From JBEKYD01 sp049509915 (GTDB lineage Bacteria > Acidobacteriota > Terriglobia > Bryobacterales > Bryobacteraceae), in NCBI GenBank assembly GCA_049509915.1, contig JBEKZL010000264.1, positions 1 through 13,094 on the forward strand: DNA of 13,094 nt, given 5' to 3'. The notes below the pieces were generated by a model that ran no database searches, was not told the origin of the DNA, and saw only the letters and a list, made by a program, of their open reading frames with translations. Below are positions 6,412 to 12,223 of the stretch, piece after piece; position 1 is the first letter of the stretch, and each line of letters begins with the position of its first letter. The position numbers and the translations under genes were made by a program.

Positions 6412-7623
6412 ATGGCTAGTATTGATCGGGTCCTGCTCGGCGCTCTTTTGGGCGCCGCCTTGGTTTCAGGGCAGTCGCTATCCGGCCTGTGGGATGCCAC
6501 CATCCGGCCAAACGGTATCGAGATCCCCTTCCGTTTCGAGATTTCTGGCAGCGGAAGCCAAACTCGCGGATCTTTTTTCAATGGCGAAGATAAAGAGACG
6601 TCTAGCAGCGGCACGTTCGAAAATGGGACGCTGCTGCTGCGCTTCGATTCTTACTCCACGCGCCTGGAAGCCACGCTGAAAGATGGGGCGCTCGGTGGCA
6701 CTTATGGCAAGGAGGGCCGCCGGTACCCGTTCCACGCAGTGCGGTTCACTCCGCCTACCGCGGAGGCGAACGCTCAGGCGCCCTCGATTGCGGGCCTGTG
6801 GGAGGTAGCCGCCCAGAGAGCCAAGACCGGCGAAGGGGCATGGCGGTTCATCGTGCGCCAATCCGGGGCCGAGGTCTCGGCCGCTATTCTCCGCGTGGAT
6901 GGGGATACGGGTGCGATTGAGGGCAGGTACAAGGATGGAAGGTTCGTGCTGAGCCACTTCGATGGCGCCCGCCCGCTGCTGCTCGAAGTGACGCCCCAAA
7001 CCGGCGGTACCCTCGCGCTGCTCGAAAACGGCCGGACCCAACTGACCGCCGTGCGTTCCGAACGGGCGCGCGCCCAGGGCCTCCCCGAGCCGGCCGATCC
7101 TTCCCGCCACACCAGCGTCAAAGACCCTTCAGAACCGTTCCATTTTTCGGCGCCGGACCTTAACGGCAAGCTGGTTTCCGACCGCGACGCGCGTTTCCGC
7201 AACAAAGTCGTGATCGTCGCCATATCGGGAAGCTGGTGCCCGAACTGCCACGACGAAGCGCCCTTCCTCGAAGAGCTCTACCGGAAATATCGCCGCCGCG
7301 GGCTGGAAATCGTCTCCCTGTCTTTCGAGCAAGGCGAGCAGGTGAAGGACCCGGTGCAATTGCGCGCCTTCATCCGCGAGTTCGGCATCGATTACACCGT
7401 GCTGGTGCCCGGCGAGCCGTCGGAGTTGGCGGATAAGATCCCGCAGGCGGTGGATCTGGATTGCTGGCCTACGACCTTCTACCTGGGCCGCGACGGCAAA
7501 GTCCGCAGTGTGCATGCCGGCTTTCCCGGCCGCGCCAGTGGCCAGTTTCACGACGAACTGCGCCGCGACGTCAGCGCTCTGATCGAACGGCTGCTGGCGG
7601 AAAATACGGTTTCGGAGCGCTAG
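6412..7623 (+). CDS. Secreted TlpA-like thioredoxin-fold protein with duplicated N-terminal domain
   Basis: The protein has 403 residues. A signal peptide covers about residues 1-21 (VLLGALLGAALVSGQ), so it acts in the periplasm or on the outside. Two related beta-rich units follow: residues about 22-115, starting SLSGLWD, and about 125-215, starting SIAGLWE; these appear to be a tandem duplication. The C-terminal domain, from about 242 to 395, is a TlpA/ResA/AhpC-type thioredoxin fold with the redox motif WCPNC (Cys276 and Cys279) and the expected cis-proline region WPTTFYL (Pro353). Such proteins reduce or exchange disulfides, for example during cytochrome c maturation, or serve in stress defence; the substrate here is unknown. 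No Shine-Dalgarno site precedes the ATG, which is consistent with a near-leaderless mRNA. No DsbD- or Ccm-type partner is nearby. Confidence 0.87.
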   Translation: MASIDRVLLGALLGAALVSGQSLSGLWDATIRPNGIEIPFRFEISGSGSQTRGSFFNGEDKETSSSGTFENGTLLLRFDSYSTRLEATLKDGALGGTYGKEGRRYPFHAVRFTPPTAEANAQAPSIAGLWEVAAQRAKTGEGAWRFIVRQSGAEVSAAILRVDGDTGAIEGRYKDGRFVLSHFDGARPLLLEVTPQTGGTLALLENGRTQLTAVRSERARAQGLPEPADPSRHTSVKDPSEPFHFSAPDLNGKLVSDRDARFRNKVVIVAISGSWCPNCHDEAPFLEELYRKYRRRGLEIVSLSFEQGEQVKDPVQLRAFIREFGIDYTVLVPGEPSELADKIPQAVDLDCWPTTFYLGRDGKVRSVHAGFPGRASGQFHDELRRDVSALIERLLAENTVSER

Positions 7624-7648
7624 CCTGAATCGTGGCTCGGGCTGCAGG

Positions 7649-7678
7649 GCTGAGGGTCGTCTCAGCGTTTCTTTCTCT
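7649..7678 (+). terminator. Probable terminator of the thioredoxin-fold gene
   Basis: A perfect 6-bp stem, GCTGAG/CTCAGC (7649-7654 and 7661-7666), with a 6-nt loop is followed by the T-rich GTTTCTTTCTCT. It lies 26 nt after the stop codon. Confidence 0.55.
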
Positions 7679-7701
7679 AAGACGTTCCCTCCCGAACCAT
7701 C

Positions 7702-7727
7702 TGCTACCATGGCGTTTGCCAAGGAGG
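7702..7727 (+). promoter_or_regulatory. Putative extended -10 box and Shine-Dalgarno site of the 148-aa gene
   Basis: TGC-TACCAT (7702-7710) resembles an extended -10 box; the strong ribosome site AAGGAGG (7721-7727) follows and ends 7 nt before the ATG at 7735. The ribosome site is secure; the promoter is a weaker call. Confidence 0.5.
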
Positions 7728-7734
7728 CGTTTCT

Positions 7735-8181
7735 ATGTCGAAACAGGAAGAAGCTGGTCTGATTCTGAAGTTGTACGAGCTGCGCCGTGAGGAAACCATG
7801 CGCAAAGCTCGCGACTGGTATTTTACGGAATTCAATCCCGAGTCGATGGACGATTACACCAAGGCTATGTTCAGCGAACATAGCGGCCACCTGCGCATGG
7901 TGACCAGCTACTGGGAAATGGCGGCGGCGCTGGTCAACCACGGCGCTATCAGCATGGAGCTGTTCAACGACACCAATGGCGAGCACCTGGGCGTATTCTC
8001 CAAGCTCGAGCCGCTGCTCGGCCAACTCAGAACCATGTATGCGCCCACGGCCTTCGCCAACCTGGAAAAGCTAATCGACAACACTCCCGGCGGCCGCGAG
8101 AAAGTGGCCGCGTTTCGCCTGCGCATGAATGCCGTTCGCGCGCAGATGAAAGCGCAACAGGACGCCGCGAAAACCGCCTGA
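7735..8181 (+). CDS. Hypothetical soluble helical protein, 148 aa
   Basis: I do not recognise it with certainty. It has no signal peptide or membrane span and looks all-helical, with many Leu, Met and aromatic residues. The stretch around residues 57-80 (TSYWEMAAALVNHGAISMEL) recalls the DUF4760-like pattern, in which a helical protein carries 'yfE..a..v..G.i...l', but I would not assign that family on sight. The C-terminus is basic and Gln/Ala-rich (AQMKAQQDAAKTA). The start is well supported by AAGGAGG at ideal spacing. It lies downstream of a likely terminator and is convergent with the SAM hydrolase gene, so it is probably transcribed alone. Codon use matches its neighbours. Confidence 0.75.
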   Translation: MSKQEEAGLILKLYELRREETMRKARDWYFTEFNPESMDDYTKAMFSEHSGHLRMVTSYWEMAAALVNHGAISMELFNDTNGEHLGVFSKLEPLLGQLRTMYAPTAFANLEKLIDNTPGGREKVAAFRLRMNAVRAQMKAQQDAAKTA

Positions 8182-8210
8182 ACCGAGCGCTGGGACTCGT
8201 GCCCCGAGGG

Positions 8211-8228
8211 AGCGCCTCGTGAGGCGCT
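8211..8228. terminator. Palindromic hairpin between convergent genes
   Basis: AGCGCCTC (8211-8218) and GAGGCGCT (8221-8228) are perfectly complementary around GT; a realistic RNA form is a 6-bp stem with a 6-nt loop. It sits in the 45-nt gap between convergent genes and overlaps the TAG stop codon (8227-8229) of the minus-strand gene. There is no T-run, so it may act as a 3'-end stabiliser or a weak bidirectional terminator. Confidence 0.4.
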
Positions 8229-9015
8229 ATCCGATCACCAGTTCGGCCGGCGCTCCCGTTTCGCATCCGACAGCCTCTGCGGCCGAGGACTGATTTACCG
8301 AAATTTCCAGGTATCCGGAACTGCCAGCGATGGCGAACAACTCCGCCGGGCCGCATTCGGCGTAAGTGCGGGCCAGGACGTTGACTTCGCGCGGGCCCAG
8401 GCGGAGCGCAAAGCTGCGCATTTCGAGATCGGGGAAGTCGGCCGCTTCGAAGTTGGTGACGATGTTGCCGAACCGGTCAATATGCAGCACCAGTCCGGTC
8501 CAGGTACGCTTGCCGGTGCGCTGCGGCTTCCAGGAGGACGACTTCAGGTGGTCGTGGATGAGCTTGCCGGCGCGGGCGGCGGGGATGCCGGCGGCGATGT
8601 GGGCGGCCACGGGCGCGAAGATATCGCGGCCGTGGAAGGTGCGGCTCACCGGCTGGCGGAAATAGCGGTCGGCGGAAATCAGCCGCGCTTTGTGCTTCTC
8701 GCGGTCATACACCATCGACAGCACGCCATTGTCAGGGCCGATGAAATACTGGCCGGCAGCCTCGATCAGGATGGGGCGGCGAGCCGAACCGACGCCGGGG
8801 TCCACCACCACGACGTGAACGGTCTTGGGCGGAAAATAGCGGTACGCCTGCGCCACAAGGTAGGCGCCCTCGGCGATTTGATAGGGCTTCACCTGGTGGC
8901 TGATGTCGACCATGCGGGCACGGGGACAGATGCCAAGAATGACGCCTTTCATGGCGGCCACGTAGTGATCGGCCGCGCCGAAATCGGTGGTCAAGGTAAG
9001 GATGGGTTGAGCCAT
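8227..9015 (-). CDS. SAM hydroxide adenosyltransferase (SAM hydrolase, DUF62 family)
   Basis: This 262-residue cytoplasmic enzyme is expected to hydrolyse S-adenosylmethionine to adenosine and methionine using an activated water. The family is known for an Asp-Arg-His triad, and all three are present: Asp72 and Arg79 in VDPGVGSARR, and His128 in FHGRDIFAP. Other family landmarks are the N-terminal TLTTDFG (residues 7-13), the nucleoside-binding GPDNGVLS (93-100) and DRFGNIVTNF in the C-terminal domain. Length is normal for the family. It is related to the fluorinase and chlorinase halogenating enzymes, but the intact hydrolase triad and ordinary length argue for hydrolysis. Its biological purpose is unclear in most bacteria; SAM control or methionine salvage is suggested. 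Its ATG lies only 17 bp from the divergent desulfurase start, and no Shine-Dalgarno site is visible. Confidence 0.9.
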   Translation of the reverse strand: MAQPILTLTTDFGAADHYVAAMKGVILGICPRARMVDISHQVKPYQIAEGAYLVAQAYRYFPPKTVHVVVVDPGVGSARRPILIEAAGQYFIGPDNGVLSMVYDREKHKARLISADRYFRQPVSRTFHGRDIFAPVAAHIAAGIPAARAGKLIHDHLKSSSWKPQRTGKRTWTGLVLHIDRFGNIVTNFEAADFPDLEMRSFALRLGPREVNVLARTYAECGPAELFAIAGSSGYLEISVNQSSAAEAVGCETGAPAELVIG

Positions 9016-9024
9016 TGCTAAAAT
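9016..9024 (+). promoter_or_regulatory. Extended -10 box of the desulfurase gene (leaderless candidate)
   Basis: TGC-TAAAAT, five of six consensus bases in the hexamer (9019-9024) plus the TGn extension, ends 8 nt before the GTG at 9033. Transcription would begin about 1-2 nt before the start codon. No matching -35 box was found 16-18 nt upstream, where the divergent gene's coding sequence lies. The nearby GAAAGG is only 2 nt from the GTG, too close for a ribosome site. Confidence 0.5.
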
Positions 9025-9032
9025 GAAAGGCA

Positions 9033-10184
9033 GTGCAGCGTTTTTACTTCGACCACAATGCCACCACGCCGGTCGCTCCAGAGGTTCTCGAGACTCTGGC
9101 GGAGTGTGCCGGTCAAGTGTATGGTAACGCGTCGAGCATTCACCATTTCGGGCAGATGGCGAAACAGCGCCTGGAAGCGGCGCGGCGGCAGGTGGCGCGG
9201 CTGATCGGCGCCCATCCGGCCGAAATCGTGTTCACCAGCGGAGGCACGGAAGCCGACAACCTGGCTATTCTGGGCGCGGCGCGCCTGGCGGGAACGCCGG
9301 GCCACGTCATCACCACGGCCATCGAACACCCGGCGGTGCTCGGGGCCTGCCAGGCGCTGGAGCGGGAGGGATACGAGGTTACCCGCGTGCCAGTGAGCGC
9401 GACGGGAGTGGCGGACCCGGACGACGTGCGGCGCGCGCTGCGGCCCTCCACCAGGCTGATCTCGGCCATGCACGCCAATAACGAGCTGGGCACGCTGCAG
9501 CCGGTGGCTGCTACCTCCGCGGTGGCACGCGAGGCCGGGGTACCGCTGCACGTGGATGGAGTGCAGGCGCTGGGCAAAGTGCCGGTGGACGTAAACGAGC
9601 TGGGCGTAGACCTGTACAGCATGAGCGGGCACAAGCTTCATGCGCCCAAGGGAGTGGGCGCGCTGTACGTACGCAAGGGAACGCGCCTGGCGCCGATCGT
9701 TTTCGGCGGGCACCACGAGCGCGACCGGCGGCCGGGCACGGAAAACGTGCCGGGAATCGCCGCATTCGGGCGCGCCGCGGAACTGGCCGGCGCGCGGCTG
9801 GTTACCGACGGCGAACGGCTGGCGCGATTACGCGACCGGTTGGAAGCGGCCGTGCTGGGGCGCTTGGAGGGCACCGGCGTGAATGGCGCGAGGGATGGGC
9901 GCGTGCCCAACACCGGCAATTTATATTTCGACGCAGTGGACGGCGAAGCCATGGTGATCGCCCTCGATTTACGCGGATTTGCGGTTTCCACCGGATCGGC
10001 GTGCTCGTCAGGGGCGGTCACGCCTTCGCACGTGCTCACGGCGATCGGTCTCAGCGCCGATCGGGCGCGTTCGAGTCTGCGCTTTTCGCTGGGTCACGAC
10101 AATACCGAAGAGCAGGTGGATGCGCTGGTGGAGGCGGTCGAGGCATCGGTGGCGCACCTGCGGCGGATTTCGGTGCATGCCTGA
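9033..10184 (+). CDS. iscS: Cysteine desulfurase, IscS/NifS family, probably dedicated to MnmA
   Basis: This PLP enzyme of 383 residues converts cysteine to alanine and carries the sulfur as a persulfide. It has the class V aminotransferase landmarks: FDHNATTPV at residues 6-14, SGGTEADN at 69-76, EHP with PLP-stacking His99, SGHK with Schiff-base Lys201, and STGSACSSG with the persulfide Cys324. The GTG start gives the N-terminus expected for the family; no in-frame ATG is better placed. The next gene downstream, mnmA, is on the same strand, and no Fe-S scaffold (iscU, sufU) is nearby. This resembles the YrvO-MnmA pair of Bacillus subtilis, where the desulfurase feeds MnmA directly for tRNA 2-thiouridine synthesis, so yrvO could be an equally good name. 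It may also serve general Fe-S assembly. Confidence 0.93.
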   Translation: MQRFYFDHNATTPVAPEVLETLAECAGQVYGNASSIHHFGQMAKQRLEAARRQVARLIGAHPAEIVFTSGGTEADNLAILGAARLAGTPGHVITTAIEHPAVLGACQALEREGYEVTRVPVSATGVADPDDVRRALRPSTRLISAMHANNELGTLQPVAATSAVAREAGVPLHVDGVQALGKVPVDVNELGVDLYSMSGHKLHAPKGVGALYVRKGTRLAPIVFGGHHERDRRPGTENVPGIAAFGRAAELAGARLVTDGERLARLRDRLEAAVLGRLEGTGVNGARDGRVPNTGNLYFDAVDGEAMVIALDLRGFAVSTGSACSSGAVTPSHVLTAIGLSADRARSSLRFSLGHDNTEEQVDALVEAVEASVAHLRRISVHA

Positions 10185-10200
10185 AAGCAAGTGCAATGCG

Positions 10201-10273
10201 GTGGGACGGGCCTCCTGGCCCGTCGAGGCCTTGGGGTGGGGCGGGGATGGTGGGGCGGACTCCCTGGTCCGCG
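10201..10273. repeat. Two direct copies of a REP-like 24-bp palindrome
   Basis: Copy A (10201-10224) contains perfect arms GACGGGCC/GGCCCGTC around TCCT. Copy B (10250-10273) has GCGGAC/GTCCGC arms. Both share the frame G-n-GGGRC-n-G-n-CTCC and are related to the pair at 12148-12223. They lie in the iscS-mnmA gap. Confidence 0.65.
10233..10255 (+). promoter_or_regulatory. G-quadruplex motif upstream of mnmA
   Basis: Four runs of four G residues (10233-10236, 10238-10241, 10243-10246, 10252-10255) are separated by loops of 1, 1 and 5 nt. The motif is on the coding strand, so it would also be present in an iscS-mnmA transcript. The last run overlaps REP copy B. A C16 run (10279-10294) downstream could compete by pairing with the G runs. 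Confidence 0.6.
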
Positions 10274-10278
10274 CGGGG

Positions 10279-10376
10279 CCCCCCCCCCCCCCCCGTGCAC
10301 GCCAAGCTAAAAGACAATCCCCAAACCACAAACCCACCACGGGGGCCACAACCGAACAAGGGGTGCCCCCCCCCCC
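10279..10376 (+). repeat. C16 and C11 homopolymer runs flanking an A/C-rich leader
   Basis: Sixteen C residues at 10279-10294 and eleven at 10366-10376 bracket about 70 nt that are almost free of T and rich in A and C. The C11 run begins directly after the GTG candidate start of mnmA at 10363. Such runs are unstable in replication and prone to error in sequencing, so the exact lengths should be treated with caution. Confidence 0.75.
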
Positions 10377-11478
10377 AAAAGCCCCCGTTGCCGTCGCCAT
10401 GAGCGGCGGCGTGGACAGTTCCACGGTGGCCGCAATGCTTGCCCGCGACGGGCGCGCAGTGATCGGCCTGACCATGCAGCTCTGGAACCAGCGGCGCCTG
10501 CCGGAACTGGCGGGCGACGGCGCTACCGGACGCTGCTGCTCGCTCGATGACGTCTACGACGCCCGGCGCGCAGCCGAGCAGATCGGCATCCCGTATTACG
10601 TCGTCAATTTCGAGCGCCGGTTCGAGGAACAGGTGGTCAAGCCCTTCGTCGACGAGTACCTGGCGGGCCGCACGCCCATCCCGTGCACGCTGTGCAACAA
10701 CTACATCAAGTTCGACCGCTTTCTGGAAATGGCCGATTCGGTGGGCGCGGGCCAGATCGCTACCGGACATTACGCCCGCATTCAGTATGACGGCCAGAGC
10801 GGCCGCTACCGGTTATTGCGCGGCGTGGACCAGTCCAAGGACCAGACGTATTTTCTATTCGGCTTGACCCAGCCGCAACTGGCGCGCACGCTGTTTCCCC
10901 TTGGCGGCCTGAACAAGCCGCAAGTGCGCGAATTGGCGAGTTCGCTGGGCTTGGAGGTTGCCGAAAAGCCGGATAGCCAGGAAATCTGTTTCGTGCCCAA
11001 CGGCGACTACGCCGCGTTCCTGAGTGCGTACATGAAGGAGACCGGCGTGGCGCCGGCGCGCACGGAAGGCGAAATCGTCACCGCGGATGGCCGCAGCCTG
11101 GGTCGGCATGCCGGCGTACACCATTTCACCGTGGGGCAGCGGCGCGGCCTGGGCGTGGCTACCGGCGAACCGTTGTACGTGATCGCCACCGATCCCGAAT
11201 CGCAGCGCGTTGTGGTGGGCGGCAACGACGCCCTGTTGCGCGGGTCGTTTTTCGCTAGGGACGTCAACTGGGTTTCCATCGCGGGCGCGTCCGAACCGGT
11301 TGCCGCAACCGTCAAGATCCGCAATAAGCACGCCGCCGCACCTGCCCGCCTGTTGCCCACCGGCAACGAGGCGAGCGTCGAGGTAGTGTTCGACCAGCCG
11401 CAGCGCGCTGTGTCGCCGGGGCAGGCCGCGGTATTCTACTCCGGCGACGTGGTGCTGGGCGGCGGCTGGATCGAGTGA
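10363..11478 (+). CDS. mnmA: tRNA-specific 2-thiouridylase MnmA
   Basis: MnmA activates U34 of Lys, Glu and Gln tRNAs with ATP and inserts sulfur to give 2-thiouridine. From the GTG at 10363 the protein has 371 residues, close to the family's usual length. Landmarks are the PP-loop SGGVDSS (residues 14-20), GRCCSLDDVYDAR, the catalytic Cys111 in PCTLCN, ATGHYAR (133-139), the second catalytic Cys209 in SQEICF, and the C-terminal beta-barrel motif VGQRRGLG (257-264). The start is uncertain. The ATG at 10399 would remove the first beta-strand (PVAVA), so I prefer the GTG, although AAGG lies too close to it. The same frame is open back to an ATG at 10177 that overlaps the iscS stop, which would add a 62-residue low-complexity extension. 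Sulfur probably comes from the adjacent desulfurase. Confidence 0.9.
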   Translation: MPPPPKAPVAVAMSGGVDSSTVAAMLARDGRAVIGLTMQLWNQRRLPELAGDGATGRCCSLDDVYDARRAAEQIGIPYYVVNFERRFEEQVVKPFVDEYLAGRTPIPCTLCNNYIKFDRFLEMADSVGAGQIATGHYARIQYDGQSGRYRLLRGVDQSKDQTYFLFGLTQPQLARTLFPLGGLNKPQVRELASSLGLEVAEKPDSQEICFVPNGDYAAFLSAYMKETGVAPARTEGEIVTADGRSLGRHAGVHHFTVGQRRGLGVATGEPLYVIATDPESQRVVVGGNDALLRGSFFARDVNWVSIAGASEPVAATVKIRNKHAAAPARLLPTGNEASVEVVFDQPQRAVSPGQAAVFYSGDVVLGGGWIE

Positions 11479-11491
11479 TGGGCGTGATGGC

Positions 11492-11513
11492 GCCGCGAAG
11501 CTTACGCGGCTTT
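11492..11513 (+). terminator. Possible terminator of mnmA
   Basis: A perfect 6-bp stem, GCCGCG/CGCGGC (11492-11497 and 11505-11510), with a 7-nt loop is followed by only three T residues. It lies 13 nt after the mnmA stop and immediately before the -10 box of the next gene, occupying the place where a -35 box would be. Confidence 0.4.
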
Positions 11514-11521
11514 GGTAAAAT
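11513..11521 (+). promoter_or_regulatory. Extended -10 box of the lipoprotein gene (leaderless candidate)
   Basis: TGG-TAAAAT (hexamer 11516-11521) ends exactly 8 nt before the ATG at 11530, the same arrangement as before the desulfurase gene. No Shine-Dalgarno site is present between the box and the ATG, and no -35 box is visible. Confidence 0.55.
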
Positions 11522-11529
11522 AGCCAACT

Positions 11530-12147
11530 ATGAAAAAAGCCGCATTGGCTCTGGCTGTAGCTGTTTGTTTCCTCACGATCGGCTGTTCCGACCAATCCTC
11601 GTCTCAGCCGGCCGCATCCAAACAGACCGTCCCGCCAGAGCCCGTGACTGGCCAAAGCGGGCTCTTTAAGATGTTCCAACAGGCGCGCGCGTGGGCGCCG
11701 GACGCGCAAGTTCTGAAACTCGAGAGCGTCCATCTGACCGAAGTTCCAGAGGTGCCGGAGAAGGCCGGCGAATGGCAGGCGACTTTCGTGTCGCCTAGCC
11801 GGGGCGCGGCCAGATCGTACACCTGGTCGGCCGTGGACGTGGAGCCCACCCTGCACAAAGGTACATTTCCGGGGGCGGAGGAACTGTACTCGGCCAAGCC
11901 TGGGTCGAGTCCATTTCCGATCGCCGCTGTGAAGGTCGATACCGAGGCCGCGTTCGCCAAGGCGAAGATCGAGGCGGCCGAGTACGCCAGGAAAAATCCC
12001 ACCATGGCGATCACCTGGGTACTGGAAAAAACGGATCGCTTCTCCGACCCGGCCTGGCGCGTGATTTGGGGCGAGTCGCTGGGCGTATCGGGCAATTCCG
12101 TCTATATCGATGCCACCACGGGCGCCTATCTGGAAACGATGCACTGA
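11530..12147 (+). CDS. Putative lipoprotein with PepSY-like C-terminal part
   Basis: This is a 205-residue protein. A signal peptide with KK at the start and a hydrophobic core ends in TIGC, a lipobox giving lipidated Cys19. A Ser/Gln/Pro-rich linker follows (about 20-42). The rest is a soluble domain; its C-terminal third (about 125-205) has the pattern of alternating helix and strand ending in WRVIWGES...SVYIDATTGAYLE, which resembles PepSY-type domains. Those are found in protease propeptides and in secreted proteins of unknown role, and I would not assign an activity. It is probably anchored in the envelope facing the periplasm. The gene seems to be transcribed alone from its own promoter and ends directly against a REP-like repeat, whose first base follows the TGA. 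Confidence 0.78.
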   Translation: MKKAALALAVAVCFLTIGCSDQSSSQPAASKQTVPPEPVTGQSGLFKMFQQARAWAPDAQVLKLESVHLTEVPEVPEKAGEWQATFVSPSRGAARSYTWSAVDVEPTLHKGTFPGAEELYSAKPGSSPFPIAAVKVDTEAAFAKAKIEAAEYARKNPTMAITWVLEKTDRFSDPAWRVIWGESLGVSGNSVYIDATTGAYLETMH

Positions 12148-12223
12148 GCGGGACAGGCCTCCCGGCCGGTCGGAAAGGTTGGTTCCCAACCCGCAGCTAG
12201 ACAGGCCCGGAGGACTGTCCCGC
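12148..12223. repeat. Inverted pair of REP-like palindromes with central hairpin
   Basis: Copy C (12148-12171, plus orientation) and copy D (12200-12223, minus orientation) are related 24-bp units that begin GCGGGACAG in their own orientation. Between them lies another perfect hairpin, GGTTGG-TTC-CCAACC (12177-12191). The whole 76-bp structure resembles the paired REP arrangement called BIME in enterobacteria. It separates two convergent genes and probably blocks read-through or protects 3' ends. Confidence 0.65.

Noticed and set aside
7129..8025. 298-aa open frame on the minus strand
   Set aside because: It spans antisense across two well-supported plus-strand genes and the terminator between them, and its composition (Gln/Arg/Ala/His-rich) is that of a GC-rich shadow frame.
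8227..9015. Fluorinase or chlorinase instead of SAM hydrolase
   Set aside because: The Asp-Arg-His hydrolase triad is intact and I see no extra loop or halide-site residues typical of the halogenases.
9979..10398. Extension of mnmA back to 9979, or a separate gene between iscS and mnmA
   Set aside because: The extension overlaps conserved C-terminal iscS sequence and then consists of REP repeats, C runs and A/C-rich DNA without protein-like features; it is open mainly because T-poor DNA has few stop codons.
10855..12189. 444-aa open frame on the minus strand
   Set aside because: It is antisense to mnmA and the lipoprotein gene, both with clear motifs; no domain is visible in it.
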